Assembly: GCA_016712315.1 (NCBI GenBank)
Contig: JADJRG010000019.1
Span: 156,096-220,095 of the forward strand
Source of the DNA: Nannocystis sp.
Lineage (GTDB): Bacteria > Myxococcota_A > Polyangia > Nannocystales > Nannocystaceae
Direction: 5' to 3'
Length of the DNA: 64,000 nt
Shown: in pieces, positions 26,111 to 35,230 of the stretch
Numbering within the stretch: the first letter of the stretch is position 1
Layout: each line of letters starts with the position of its first letter
Translations under genes and position numbers: made by a program
Notes under the pieces: model-generated
Database searches by the model: none
What the model saw: only the letters and a program-made list of their open reading frames with translations
Told to the model about the DNA's origin: nothing

Positions 26111-29100
26111 TCAGAGGGCGAAGGCGTCGCAGTACTCGGCCCACTCGTCAGGGGCGAGGGCGTCTTGGAAGGTGCGGGCGTGGGAGGAGCCGGCGAATTC
26201 GCGGCGGACCTCGGCGGTGAAGCCGACGCTGAAGAAGAGGACCTCGACCTCGAAGGTCATGCGGGCCTCGCCCCAGGCGCGGCCGCTGTCGCCGACCTTC
26301 TGGTAGGTGAGGCCGAGGTAGAATTCGAGGCTGATCGAGACGATCCCGAGGACGGAGAGGTGGCCGCCGGCGCGGACGTAGCCGGTGAGGGTGGTGGTGT
26401 CGGTGGGGCCGTCGAAGCCGATGTAGATCCCGGCCATGGCGTAGACGCCGCCGCTGGCGACGCCGAAGTCGAGCGCCCAATTGCCGCCGAACTCGAGCTG
26501 GACCTCGAGGCCCTCGACGCCGTCGAGGCCGACGGCGATGGCGAAGAAGCCGCTGCCGCCGAAGATCATGACGGTGATGGTGAAGGGATCTTCGCGGGAG
26601 GAGAGGGCGAAGCGGGCGCGTAAGGGGCTGCCGTCGAAGGGCAGGGTGATCTCGGCGCCGAGGCGGAGGTTTTGGAGGGAGAAGACGCCGACGGTGATGG
26701 CGGGGACGGCGAGGGTGTAGCCGACGCGGATCCCGGCGGCTGAGACGTCGATCGAGGGGGGATCTTTGAAGCCGTCGAGGCTGAGGTAGTCGGTGATCTT
26801 TTGGACGAAGGCGAGCGCGCCGAGGAAGTTGACGTCGGTGACGGCGACGTCGACGTCCGGCTTGGCGCCGGGGCGGGCGAGGAAGGTGACGTGGTCGAAG
26901 ACGATCTCGATGACGTCGAAGAGGTTGATCGCGAAGGCGCGGAGGGTGGCGCTGGTGGTCGCTCGCACGTCGCCGTCGGTGGCGAGCTCGGCGACGGCGC
27001 TGATCTCGAGGGCGGCTCCGCCGCGAGGGACGAAGGGGGGGGCGCTCTTGAGCTTGTCTGTCCTCCAGGTCAGCTCGAAGCGGCGGCGCGGGCCGTCGAT
27101 GACCTCGGCCCACTGGGGGATCTTGCCGGCGCCGGCGCTGCCGGTGAAGCCGACGGCGCTCAAGATGTCGCTGAGGGTGACGCCGCCGAGCAGCTTGGCG
27201 CCGAGGGCGCTGCCGAAGTAGGTGGCGGGATCGAAGGTGCCGCCGTCGATCTGGTCGAGGCCCTCGCCGGTGAGGCCGAGGGCGCGCGAGACGCCGCCGA
27301 CGGCGAGGTTGGGGGTGACTAAGGCGCCGGTCTCGGCGGTGCTGCGGGCGCCGCCGAAGCGCATCGGCGGGGGCGACTTGGTGGCGAGGAAGAGCTCGCC
27401 TTTGCCGTCGAAACCACCGCTGAGGTAAGGCGGGTGATAGACGACGGCGGTGGCGGTGGCGTCGCCGCCGAAGTGGCGGAGGGCGGGCAGGACGAGCGCG
27501 GCCTCTCTTAAAAAGGGGAGGCAGGGGCGGTGCAGATCGCCGGGCTGCCAGTGGACTTGCTTGGCGGTGACGGTGAGGGACTCGACCTCAAAGGTGGTGT
27601 CGCCGGCGCGGGCGATCGGGGCGAAGGCGAGGCGCTGGCCGTGCAAGGGGCGGCGGGCGCGGGCGGGCTGGGCGAGGAGGACAGCGTTGGCGGCGTCGAC
27701 CTGGCCTTTGATGGTGGCGGCGGCGCCAGGGCCCGGGGCGGGCTGGGGGATGAAGGCGACAGGGGCGGTGAAGTCGACGGCGCGGCCCTCACGATCCCAG
27801 GCGCGCAGGCGGAGGAGGTGGTCTTGGCCGCCGACGCGCAGCCAGCGGGGGGTGGCGGTGTCGAGATCGAGGTTGGGGGTGGTGCGGTCGAGGATCCGCA
27901 GGCGCAGCAGCGGGGTCTCGCGGCCTTGGTAGGGGTAGCGGGCGGGCACGCCGAAGTCGGGCTGGTAGTCGAGCTCAGGCTCGCGGACGACGATGAACTC
28001 GCGGCGGCGCAGGTAGGCGCCGAGCCGGCCGAGGGGCCGCTGCTGGACCTTGCGCTCGGTGATCGCGATCAGGACGGCGCGGTGGCCGTAGGGGAAGAGG
28101 AAGCCGCGGCGGACGACGCGCACGTAGTGATCGCGGCCCATGGTGGCGCGGTGCACCCAGGTGGCGATCTGGAGCGACTCGTCGGCCCAGCGGGCGTCGA
28201 GGTCGAGCCAAGCGCCGAGGGCGCTGAGCATGAGGTCGGCGTGGGGCGGGTCGCTGTGCACCGACTGGGAGACGACGATCGTTCGCTCGTCTGGCGTAAG
28301 AGACATGACCATACCGTCAGGTCCTGGACCAGGGTTCTGCGGCGGGTTGGGGTGGCCGAGGGTCCAGATCGCGCGGAGCACGGGGCGGGACTCGCGGACG
28401 AGCCGGGGGCCGCGGGTGGGGCGACGGACCAGGCGGGTGTGCCAGAGCTCGGTGCGGCCGGCGCGCTCGACTGGCGCCTCGGCGTGCCGCCAGAGGGCGC
28501 TGGCGTCGGGGGAGAGGATGAGGCGGAAGGTTGGCTCGATCGAGGTCTCGTCGGCGCGTGGGGCGCGGATCTGGATCGGGCCGACGTCGACGGGGGTGGC
28601 GGCGGGGGCGAGCTTGGGGGCGAGGCGGGGGTCGTCCCAGGCGAGCAGGGTGCGGAGGTCGTAGGGGAGGGCGTGGGCGTCGCTGCGCAGGGTGAAGGCG
28701 AGGCGGGTTGGTTCGCTGAGGTAGGCGAGGACGGGCGGATCAGGGAGGGTGGTGTGGGGGGTGTCGCCGTCGGCCTCGTAGATCGACTCTTCGCCGAGGG
28801 CTTGCGGTTGGAAGTGGACGACGAGGGTGGCGGCCGCGGCGGCGCGCTGGAGGTCGGCGGTGTCGCCCGCGGCGACCAGGCGCAGGCCCAAGAGCTCGTA
28901 GGTGAGCTGGAGGAGGTCACGCGGGCGGAGCAGTCGGAGGCGGATCGCGACGGGGGAGGTGATGGTGACGGGGGCGGCGCCGAGGTGGAGGCGGACCTCT
29001 CCGCGCTCGGGGCTGGGGGCGGGCGCGTCAGCGAGGACGAAGCGGAGGCGGGTGTCGGCCTGCGGTAAGGGATCGGCGACGAGGCCGCCTGGACGGGCGG

Positions 29101-30256
29101 CGTGGGCGAGCCAGGTGAGCTCGCAGGTGAGGGCGCGCTGGTCGCCGACTTGGCCGAGCACGAAGGGGCGGTGGTCGCGGGGGCGGCCGAGCAGGAGGCT
29201 GACGCGGGGGGTGTGGAGGTCGCGGGTGTCGTCGCCGAGCTGGGCGAGCAGGCCGCGGGCGAGCAGCGCGGGCGCGGGGCCGTAGAGGGCGACGAAGATC
29301 GGGCGATCGAGGGGGATCCGGTAGGGCTGGCCGTCGACGCGGCGGAGCTCCGGCGAGGGGGTGAACTCGAGGGTGCTCGCGAGATCGCCAGCGGCGGCGA
29401 GCAGGCGGCGGGGGCCGGCGGCGTCTTCACCTGCCTCGACGGCCAGCCAACGGAAGGGCGGCTGAGCGGCGCTGAACTCGAGCTCGCCGGCGACGGTGGG
29501 CCAGAAGTCGAGCGCGAAGGGCTGATCGACGCCGACGAAGAGGGCGCTGCGGCGGTCGGGCGGGGCGAGCATGAGGCCGGCCATGCCAGGGGCGAGCAGG
29601 GCGACGGTGAGCAGGTGTCGGACGACGTCGGGGCCGTAGCCGCGGAGGTGGACGATCCCTGGGCCGGCGGCGGCGAGGGTCCAGGAGGGGCGGAAGAGGG
29701 CGACGCCGAGGCCTTGGGTGGTGATGGTGTGATCGGCGTCGAGGGGGCAGGCGACGCCGTCGAGGGCGACCGGCGCGGCGGCGGCGGTGCTGCCCTCGAG
29801 GAAGGGGCGCAGGCCGAGGGTCGCGCGAAAACCACCCCAAGCGAGCTGGAGCTCGAGCGCCCAGCCGTGGGTGCGATGGCGGTAGATCCGGGCGATGAGA
29901 TCGGCGGGGATCTCGGTGCCTGGGAAGCGGGCGCCGCTGAGGACGAGGGTGACGGCGCTGCCGCTCTGGCTGACCGAAAGGGCAGGTGATCCGGCGAAGC
30001 GATCGAGCTCGAAGGTCCAGCGATCGTCGCCGCCGAGGACGAAGCGGGCGCGGCTGGCGCTGTAGATCAGGGAGATGTCGTCGAAGGTGAGGGTGCGGGT
30101 GAGCTCCAGCGGGGGGATCTTGACGGGCAAGACGGCCCAGGCGCGGGCTGGCCCGCCCTCCAGCGGCGCGGCGATGACGTGGGCGCCCGCGGGGTCGAGG
30201 CGGAGGCGGGCGTCGCCGCTGAGGGCGCCGAGGTTGATGAGGTTCTCGAGGTTCAT
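26111..30256 (-). CDS. Giant beta-rich protein of unknown family (1381 aa)
   Basis: Starts at the ATG at 30256 behind a strong GGAGG site. There is no signal peptide and no recognised catalytic motif. The first 1000 residues are mixed beta sequence. The C-terminal 400 residues alternate polar and hydrophobic positions with many Gly (FGVASGGVYAMAGIYIGFDG; GGHLSVLGIVSISLEFYLGL; VLFFSVGFTAEVRREF), which resembles beta-barrel or beta-solenoid strands. It is followed after 51 bases by the second giant gene and preceded by a Cys-rich lipoprotein gene. A structural or surface assembly is an open possibility; nothing here identifies it. Confidence 0.8.
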   Translation of the reverse strand: MNLENLINLGALSGDARLRLDPAGAHVIAAPLEGGPARAWAVLPVKIPPLELTRTLTFDDISLIYSASRARFVLGGDDRWTFELDRFAGSPALSVSQSGSAVTLVLSGARFPGTEIPADLIARIYRHRTHGWALELQLAWGGFRATLGLRPFLEGSTAAAAPVALDGVACPLDADHTITTQGLGVALFRPSWTLAAAGPGIVHLRGYGPDVVRHLLTVALLAPGMAGLMLAPPDRRSALFVGVDQPFALDFWPTVAGELEFSAAQPPFRWLAVEAGEDAAGPRRLLAAAGDLASTLEFTPSPELRRVDGQPYRIPLDRPIFVALYGPAPALLARGLLAQLGDDTRDLHTPRVSLLLGRPRDHRPFVLGQVGDQRALTCELTWLAHAARPGGLVADPLPQADTRLRFVLADAPAPSPERGEVRLHLGAAPVTITSPVAIRLRLLRPRDLLQLTYELLGLRLVAAGDTADLQRAAAAATLVVHFQPQALGEESIYEADGDTPHTTLPDPPVLAYLSEPTRLAFTLRSDAHALPYDLRTLLAWDDPRLAPKLAPAATPVDVGPIQIRAPRADETSIEPTFRLILSPDASALWRHAEAPVERAGRTELWHTRLVRRPTRGPRLVRESRPVLRAIWTLGHPNPPQNPGPGPDGMVMSLTPDERTIVVSQSVHSDPPHADLMLSALGAWLDLDARWADESLQIATWVHRATMGRDHYVRVVRRGFLFPYGHRAVLIAITERKVQQRPLGRLGAYLRRREFIVVREPELDYQPDFGVPARYPYQGRETPLLRLRILDRTTPNLDLDTATPRWLRVGGQDHLLRLRAWDREGRAVDFTAPVAFIPQPAPGPGAAATIKGQVDAANAVLLAQPARARRPLHGQRLAFAPIARAGDTTFEVESLTVTAKQVHWQPGDLHRPCLPFLREAALVLPALRHFGGDATATAVVYHPPYLSGGFDGKGELFLATKSPPPMRFGGARSTAETGALVTPNLAVGGVSRALGLTGEGLDQIDGGTFDPATYFGSALGAKLLGGVTLSDILSAVGFTGSAGAGKIPQWAEVIDGPRRRFELTWRTDKLKSAPPFVPRGGAALEISAVAELATDGDVRATTSATLRAFAINLFDVIEIVFDHVTFLARPGAKPDVDVAVTDVNFLGALAFVQKITDYLSLDGFKDPPSIDVSAAGIRVGYTLAVPAITVGVFSLQNLRLGAEITLPFDGSPLRARFALSSREDPFTITVMIFGGSGFFAIAVGLDGVEGLEVQLEFGGNWALDFGVASGGVYAMAGIYIGFDGPTDTTTLTGYVRAGGHLSVLGIVSISLEFYLGLTYQKVGDSGRAWGEARMTFEVEVLFFSVGFTAEVRREFAGSSHARTFQDALAPDEWAEYCDAFAL

Positions 30257-30399
30257 GCAGCCTCCGGGATCAGGTGCCCCGGCAGGCTAGTTCGGTGTGC
30301 GATCAAAAGGGGGGCGTAGCTGTCCGCAATTGTTGCGGTGGCCGTCGCGCCCTTCACGCGATCGAGGGTGTGTCCGAAGAGACAGGTCGATCGGCGCGC

Positions 30400-30993
30400 T
30401 CAGGGCGCCCAGAAGCAGGTGTCGTTGCTGCACACCATGCCGTCGGGGCAGGTCTTGCCCGCGGAGCAGTCGAGCAGGCAGGCGTTCTCGCCCTTGGAGG
30501 TGGCCATCTCCCGGCAGGTGCTCAGGGCGGTGCCGGTGCCGGGCGGGTCGAAGCAGTCGCAGTCGTCGACGCAGCCGATGATGGTGCAGGTGACAGCGTC
30601 GGTGATCTCGGCGGAGCTGAGGCAGGAGACGAAGCCGACGCTCTGGCCCGAGCCCATCCACATGCACAGCTTGTTGTCGATCTCGCCGATCTCGGGGGAG
30701 CAGTCGTTGTAGCCGCCGACGACCGGGGGATCACAGGCGGGGGCGGTGGTGGTGCCAGGATCGGTGGTGCCGGGATCGGTGGTGCTGGGATCGGTGGTGG
30801 TGCCAGGATCGGTGGTGGTGCTGTCGTCGGTGGTGGTGGTCTCGACGCTGGTAGTGGCGCTGGTGGTGGACGAGGTGGTCGAGGTCGCCCCTGTGCTCGT
30901 GCTGCTGGCGCCGGTGTCGCCGTCGTCTCCGGCGGTGCAGGCGAGGGGGAGGGCGAGTGCGAGGCACAAAAAGAGGGTCGAAGACGCGCGCAT
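30400..30993 (-). CDS. Cys-rich lipoprotein, paralogue of 21407-22021
   Basis: 197 residues. Signal ending at ALPLAC, then a Thr/Asp linker containing DPGTT-type repeats, then the same Cys-rich domain as the gene at 21407 (CDPPVVGGYNDCSPEIG, GSGQSVGFVSCLSS, GCVDDCDCF, CSAGKTCPDGMVCS). It is the first of four reverse-strand genes; 143 bases separate it from the 1381-aa giant gene, so an operon is possible but an internal promoter may exist. Function unknown. Confidence 0.82.
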   Translation of the reverse strand: MRASSTLFLCLALALPLACTAGDDGDTGASSTSTGATSTTSSTTSATTSVETTTTDDSTTTDPGTTTDPSTTDPGTTDPGTTTAPACDPPVVGGYNDCSPEIGEIDNKLCMWMGSGQSVGFVSCLSSAEITDAVTCTIIGCVDDCDCFDPPGTGTALSTCREMATSKGENACLLDCSAGKTCPDGMVCSNDTCFWAP

Positions 30994-31082
30994 CGGCCGA
31001 CAGTAACGCGCGCGCGGGTGGGCGTCACGTCCCCTTCGTGACGGGTGACAAGCGACGAGGGAGCGCCGAGAATGCGCGCGTT

Positions 31083-31751
31083 ATGCCGATCACCAAGCTC
31101 ACCGCCTCCGATGGTTTTGAACTCGACGCCTTCCGGATCGATCCAGAAGGGCAGCCCCGCGGCGCGGTGGTGGTGCTGCAAGAGATCTTCGGGGTGAACG
31201 ATCATATCCGCGCGGTCACGGCGATGTTCGCGGGCTGCGGCTATACGGCGATCGCGCCGTCGATCTTCGATCGCAAGCAGCGCGGCGTGCGGCTGGCGTA
31301 CACCGCCAAAGACCACGACGAGGGGATCACGCTGGCGCGGTCGATGTCGCCCAGCGAGGTGATGCTGGACATCGCGGCGGCGGTGGCGGCGGTGGCGCCG
31401 GCGGGCAAGGTGGGGGTGGTCGGGTATTGCCTGGGCGGGGCGCTGACGTGGCGCAGCGCGGCGCTGCTGCCGGGGGTGAGCGCGGCGGTGAGCTACTACG
31501 GGGCGCAGATCCCGTACTTCGTCGAGGAGCGGCCGAAGGCGCCGATCCAGTTCCATCTGGGCGCGCGCGACAGCTACTGGCCGATCGACCAGGCGCGGGC
31601 GATCGGCGGGTCGGTGCCAGGGGCGGAGGTGTTCGAGTACGCGGCGGACCACGGCTTCGCGTGCGATCACCGGGCGCCGGTGTTCGACGCGGACGCGAGC
31701 GCGCTGGCGCTGCAACGGACGCTGCGCTTCTTCGCCCGGCACGTGGGCTGA
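31083..31751 (+). CDS. Dienelactone hydrolase family protein
   Basis: 222 residues, cytoplasmic, starting at the ATG at 31083. The alpha/beta-hydrolase has the family's Cys nucleophile in GYCLGG (about residue 116), the LQEIFGVNDHIR active-site segment, the acid in HLGARDSYWP and the catalytic His in DHGFACDH. The canonical enzymes open dienelactones in chloroaromatic degradation, but many homologues act on other esters. It stands divergent to the Cys-rich lipoprotein and convergent to the catabolic operon at 31803. Confidence 0.93.
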   Translation: MPITKLTASDGFELDAFRIDPEGQPRGAVVVLQEIFGVNDHIRAVTAMFAGCGYTAIAPSIFDRKQRGVRLAYTAKDHDEGITLARSMSPSEVMLDIAAAVAAVAPAGKVGVVGYCLGGALTWRSAALLPGVSAAVSYYGAQIPYFVEERPKAPIQFHLGARDSYWPIDQARAIGGSVPGAEVFEYAADHGFACDHRAPVFDADASALALQRTLRFFARHVG

Positions 31752-31802
31752 GGGTCGGGGAGCTGCTGACGGCGCTGCCGCTCCTCCGGCGCGGCGCGAG
31801 GC

Positions 31803-32744
31803 TCAGGTGGATACGCCGCGGGCGGCGGACTCCTGGGGGGTGAGGGCGGCGTGGATGAGCTGGTGGAGGGGGGCTTCGAGGCCGGCGGCGGCGGCGTAGC
31901 GGAGGAGGGCGCCGCTCCAGTCGTCGAGCTCGGAGGGGCGGCCGGCGAGCATGTCTCGCTGTAACGAGGTGGTGGCGTCGGGGGGTAAGGCGTCGAGGTA
32001 GGCGAGCGAGCGCGGGACGATGTCGGCGGCGACGTCGATGTGGTGGGCGCGGGCGACGGCTTCTCCTTCGAGGAGGGCGCGTTCGAGGAATTGACGGGTC
32101 GGTGGGCGGCGGAGGGCGCCGACGGGGGCGCGGCACAAGGCGCCGACGCCGCCATACGCGGCGATGAAGATGAGCTTCTCCCACAAGAGGCGGTCGATGT
32201 CGTCGACGCGGCGGGCGTCGACGCCGACGCGGGTGAAGGCGGCGCAGAGCTGGTCGAGCTGGTGGGTGTGGTGGCGGCTCGGAGGGGATCTGGCGAGCTG
32301 GCCGACGCGCAGCTCGGGCTGGGCGGCGAGGTGGTGGACGTGGCCCGGGGCGGCGAGGGCGCTGACGATCTTGCAGGTGCCGCCGACGGCGCGCGGGCCG
32401 AAGGTTTGGGCGAGCTGATGCGCGGCTTCGACGCCGTTGAGCAGGGGGACGATGGTGGTTGGATCGGCGACGAGGTGGCGGAGGCCGGGGAGGACGGCGG
32501 GGAGCTGCCAGCCCTTGACGGCGACGAGGATGAGGTCGCAGGGGCCGATCGCGGCGGGATCGTCGGTGGCGTGAGCCGGGTGGATCGTGAAGTCGCCGGT
32601 GACGCTCTGGACGCGCAGGCCGGCGCTCTGGAGGGCGCGGAGGTGAGGGCCGCGGGCGAGGAAGGTGACGTGTTCGCCGGCCTGGGCGAGCTTGCCGCCG
32701 AAATAGCCGCCGACGCCGCCGCTGCCGTAGATCGCGATCTTCAT
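31803..32744 (-). CDS. 2-dehydropantoate 2-reductase family (ApbA/PanE-like)
   Basis: 313 residues. N-terminal Rossmann loop GSGGVGGYFGG at residues 7-17, then the TFLARGPHLRAL NADP-selective segment, LILVAVKGWQ, and LLNGVEAAHQL. The C-terminal helical domain has the catalytic-Lys block LLWEKLIFIAAYGGVGAL and the substrate block ELDDWSGALLRYA. True PanE reduces ketopantoate for pantothenate synthesis, but many paralogues reduce other 2-oxoacids. It is 29 bases downstream of the fused ThDP gene, so here it may serve that catabolic route instead. Confidence 0.88.
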   Translation of the reverse strand: MKIAIYGSGGVGGYFGGKLAQAGEHVTFLARGPHLRALQSAGLRVQSVTGDFTIHPAHATDDPAAIGPCDLILVAVKGWQLPAVLPGLRHLVADPTTIVPLLNGVEAAHQLAQTFGPRAVGGTCKIVSALAAPGHVHHLAAQPELRVGQLARSPPSRHHTHQLDQLCAAFTRVGVDARRVDDIDRLLWEKLIFIAAYGGVGALCRAPVGALRRPPTRQFLERALLEGEAVARAHHIDVAADIVPRSLAYLDALPPDATTSLQRDMLAGRPSELDDWSGALLRYAAAAGLEAPLHQLIHAALTPQESAARGVST

Positions 32745-32773
32745 GGGTGTTGAGACGCTCTGACGGGTTGTGG

Positions 32774-35230
32774 CTATCCGTCGCGCTCGCAGCGGGCGTC
32801 GATGAGGACGAGGCGGCGCTCGCTGCGGACGCGGTGGAGGGCGGCTTGTAGGAGCGCTTCGGCGTCTTTGGGGTGATCGAGGGTGAGGCCGACGCCGCCG
32901 GCGGCGCGGGCGACGGCGGCGAAGTCGAGGGGGGCGGCGAAGTCGCAGAGGGGGAAGTCGCCGGTGCGTACGGCGTGCCCCTGCGGGTGCGAGCCGCGGG
33001 TGCTCCGTTTAATGGTGCTCCACGCTTGATCGTTAAAGACGACGATGAGGAGGCCGATCCCCTCGGCGGCGGCGACTTGATGGGCAGAGAGGGGGGTGTT
33101 GAAATAGTAAGAGCCGTCGCCGAGGGTGACGACGATGGTGCGCTCCGGGGCGGCGATGGCGGCGCCCAAGGCGGCCCCCAAGGACCAGCCGAGGCCGCTC
33201 GCGACCGAATTCTCGAACCAGGAGTCGGGGCAGCGGCGCGGGACTTGCCAAGGATCGAGGTCGTACTCGTTGAAGATGACGGCGTCGTCGTCGAGCACGC
33301 GGCCGAGGGCGCGGGAGAGGTAAGACTTGGTGAGGCGGCCGGCCGCGCCTTCAGCGTCGGCGCGGGATCTCGCGTTATGAAACGCTTGCTCGTGGGCGGC
33401 GCGCAGGCGCCCGGGCGGGGTGGGCGCGGGAGCCCCGGGGAGATGATCGGCGAGGGCGCGGAGGATGGCGGCGGGGTCGCCGCTGAGGGCGAGGTCGCAG
33501 GGGAAGCCGCGCATGGGCAAGTCGGCGTGGAGGGGATCGACGCCGATCTGGATGACGCGGGGGGGCGCGTCCATGCGGCCGAAAGAGGGGATCCAGGGGA
33601 CGGGGCACTCGACGGCGAGGATCAGGTCAGCCTCGGCGACGAAGGGGAGGGGCTCAAAGCCGAGGTGGTGGGGGTGCTCGGTCGGGAAATTGAAGAAATT
33701 ACGCTTGCCGTGCTCGATGACGCCGATCTGGGCGCGCTCGGCGAGGCGGACGAGCGCTTCGGGGGCGCCGACGTGGCGGCCTGCGTCGGCGGTGACGATG
33801 AGGGGGCGCTCGGCGGCGCGGATCCAGGCGGCGGCGGCCTCGATCGCGCTGGGCTCAGGCAGGCAGAGGCGGGTGGGGGTGTGGCGCGGGCGGCGATCGA
33901 GGGGGCGGGCAGGGGCGGCGGCGCTGAGCGGCTCTTTGGGCAAGGTGAGGTAGACGGGGCCTTGAGGATCGGAGGCGGCGATCGCGAGGCCGCGCTCGAC
34001 GACGGTGTCGAGCGCGTGGGGGCTGCGCAGCTCGTAGTCCCACTTGGTGAACTCGCGGAACATGGCGCGCTGATCGAAGGTGTCTTGGCCCCACTGCACG
34101 AAGTTGCTGCGGGCGCCGGGCACGCCTCGCTCGTACCAAGGGGTGGTGCCAGCCATGACGAAGATCGGCACGCGGGCGCGGCGGGCGTTGATCAGGCCGA
34201 GGCCCATGTTGGCGGTGCCGACGCCGACGTGGCCCATGACGGCCTGGGGGCGGCGCGAGAGGAGGGCGTGGCCGTGGGCGAGGGCGATCGCGGTGTTCTC
34301 GTGGGGGCAGGTGACGACCCGCAGGGCGAAGGTGGGGTCGCCGCCGCGCTCGGCGAGGGCGTCGATGATCGGGGTGAAGTCGGTGCCTGAGTTGGCGGCG
34401 AGCAGCTCGACGCCGTGGAGATCGAGGAGGCGGAGGAGCTGGGCGGCGGCGCTGCCGGCGGGTAAGACGAGGGGGTCGAAGGGGGGCGGGTCGAGGCGAT
34501 CGTCGCCGCGGCCGCGGGCGCCGCGGAGGTGGGCGCGCAGGGCGGCGGTGAAGGCGTCGGGGTCGTCGAGGTTGGAGAAGTGGGCGGCGCGCCCCAGCTG
34601 GACGAGCCTGGCACAAGGGACAGCTTCGGCGATCGCGGTGAGCAGAGGATCGGTGGGGGTGACCGGGTCGAGGGCGCCGCCGATGAGGAGCAGGGGGCGA
34701 TCGATGGTGGGGAGCAGGGGGCGCAGGTCGGCGCGCAGCATCTCGCGCCAGCAGGCGCGCACCATCGCCTCGTCCTTGGCGGACTCGACGGCGACGCCGG
34801 CGCGGACGATCTCAGGGGCGGTGGTGGGGGCGAAGAGGCCGGGTAAGCTGCGCTGGGAGAAGCCGGGCAGGCCGTGCTCATCGACCTGTCCTGAGAACCA
34901 TGTGTAGCGGGCCTCGCCGTCGGCCTGATAGGCCCAGGTGTTGGCGAGGGTGAGGCTGCGGACGCGCGCGCGGTGGCGGCGGAGCAGCTCCAAGGCGACG
35001 ACGCCGCCCATCGAGAGGCCGACGACGTGGGCGCGCAGGTAGCCGGCGCGCTCGATCGCGGCGGCGACGTCGTCGGCGAAGCCGGCCATCGAGACCTCGG
35101 CGGCGGGCCTCGTGAGGTCGAGGGCGAGGGTGTCGTAGGCGGGGGCGAGGGCGCGCAGCTGCGGGGCCCAGAAGCTGGGGTCGCCGCCGACGGCCGGGAG
35201 GAAGACGACGAGCTCACGATCGAGGCTCAT
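32774..35230 (-). CDS. Fusion of an alpha/beta hydrolase to a ThDP-dependent enzyme (818 aa)
   Basis: Residues 1-245 are an alpha/beta hydrolase of the 3-oxoadipate enol-lactonase kind: VVGLSMGG nucleophile (Ser73), acid in GGALDPVTP, and a histidine in LGRAAHFSN. Residues about 265-818 are a benzoylformate-decarboxylase/acetolactate-synthase-like ThDP enzyme. That half shows the catalytic Glu in CPHENTAIALAHG, LPKEPL, and the ThDP/Mg motif GDGSYYFN...VVFNDQ near residue 700. Both halves keep their catalytic residues. The ATG overlaps the upstream amidohydrolase stop by four bases. Such a fusion suggests a two-step conversion: lactone or ester opening, then C-C cleavage or decarboxylation of a 2-oxo product. 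Confidence 0.88.
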   Translation of the reverse strand: MSLDRELVVFLPAVGGDPSFWAPQLRALAPAYDTLALDLTRPAAEVSMAGFADDVAAAIERAGYLRAHVVGLSMGGVVALELLRRHRARVRSLTLANTWAYQADGEARYTWFSGQVDEHGLPGFSQRSLPGLFAPTTAPEIVRAGVAVESAKDEAMVRACWREMLRADLRPLLPTIDRPLLLIGGALDPVTPTDPLLTAIAEAVPCARLVQLGRAAHFSNLDDPDAFTAALRAHLRGARGRGDDRLDPPPFDPLVLPAGSAAAQLLRLLDLHGVELLAANSGTDFTPIIDALAERGGDPTFALRVVTCPHENTAIALAHGHALLSRRPQAVMGHVGVGTANMGLGLINARRARVPIFVMAGTTPWYERGVPGARSNFVQWGQDTFDQRAMFREFTKWDYELRSPHALDTVVERGLAIAASDPQGPVYLTLPKEPLSAAAPARPLDRRPRHTPTRLCLPEPSAIEAAAAWIRAAERPLIVTADAGRHVGAPEALVRLAERAQIGVIEHGKRNFFNFPTEHPHHLGFEPLPFVAEADLILAVECPVPWIPSFGRMDAPPRVIQIGVDPLHADLPMRGFPCDLALSGDPAAILRALADHLPGAPAPTPPGRLRAAHEQAFHNARSRADAEGAAGRLTKSYLSRALGRVLDDDAVIFNEYDLDPWQVPRRCPDSWFENSVASGLGWSLGAALGAAIAAPERTIVVTLGDGSYYFNTPLSAHQVAAAEGIGLLIVVFNDQAWSTIKRSTRGSHPQGHAVRTGDFPLCDFAAPLDFAAVARAAGGVGLTLDHPKDAEALLQAALHRVRSERRLVLIDARCERDG

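Noticed and set aside
27530..29068. 512-residue plus-strand reading frame
   Set aside because: Same shadow pattern over the 1381-aa gene.
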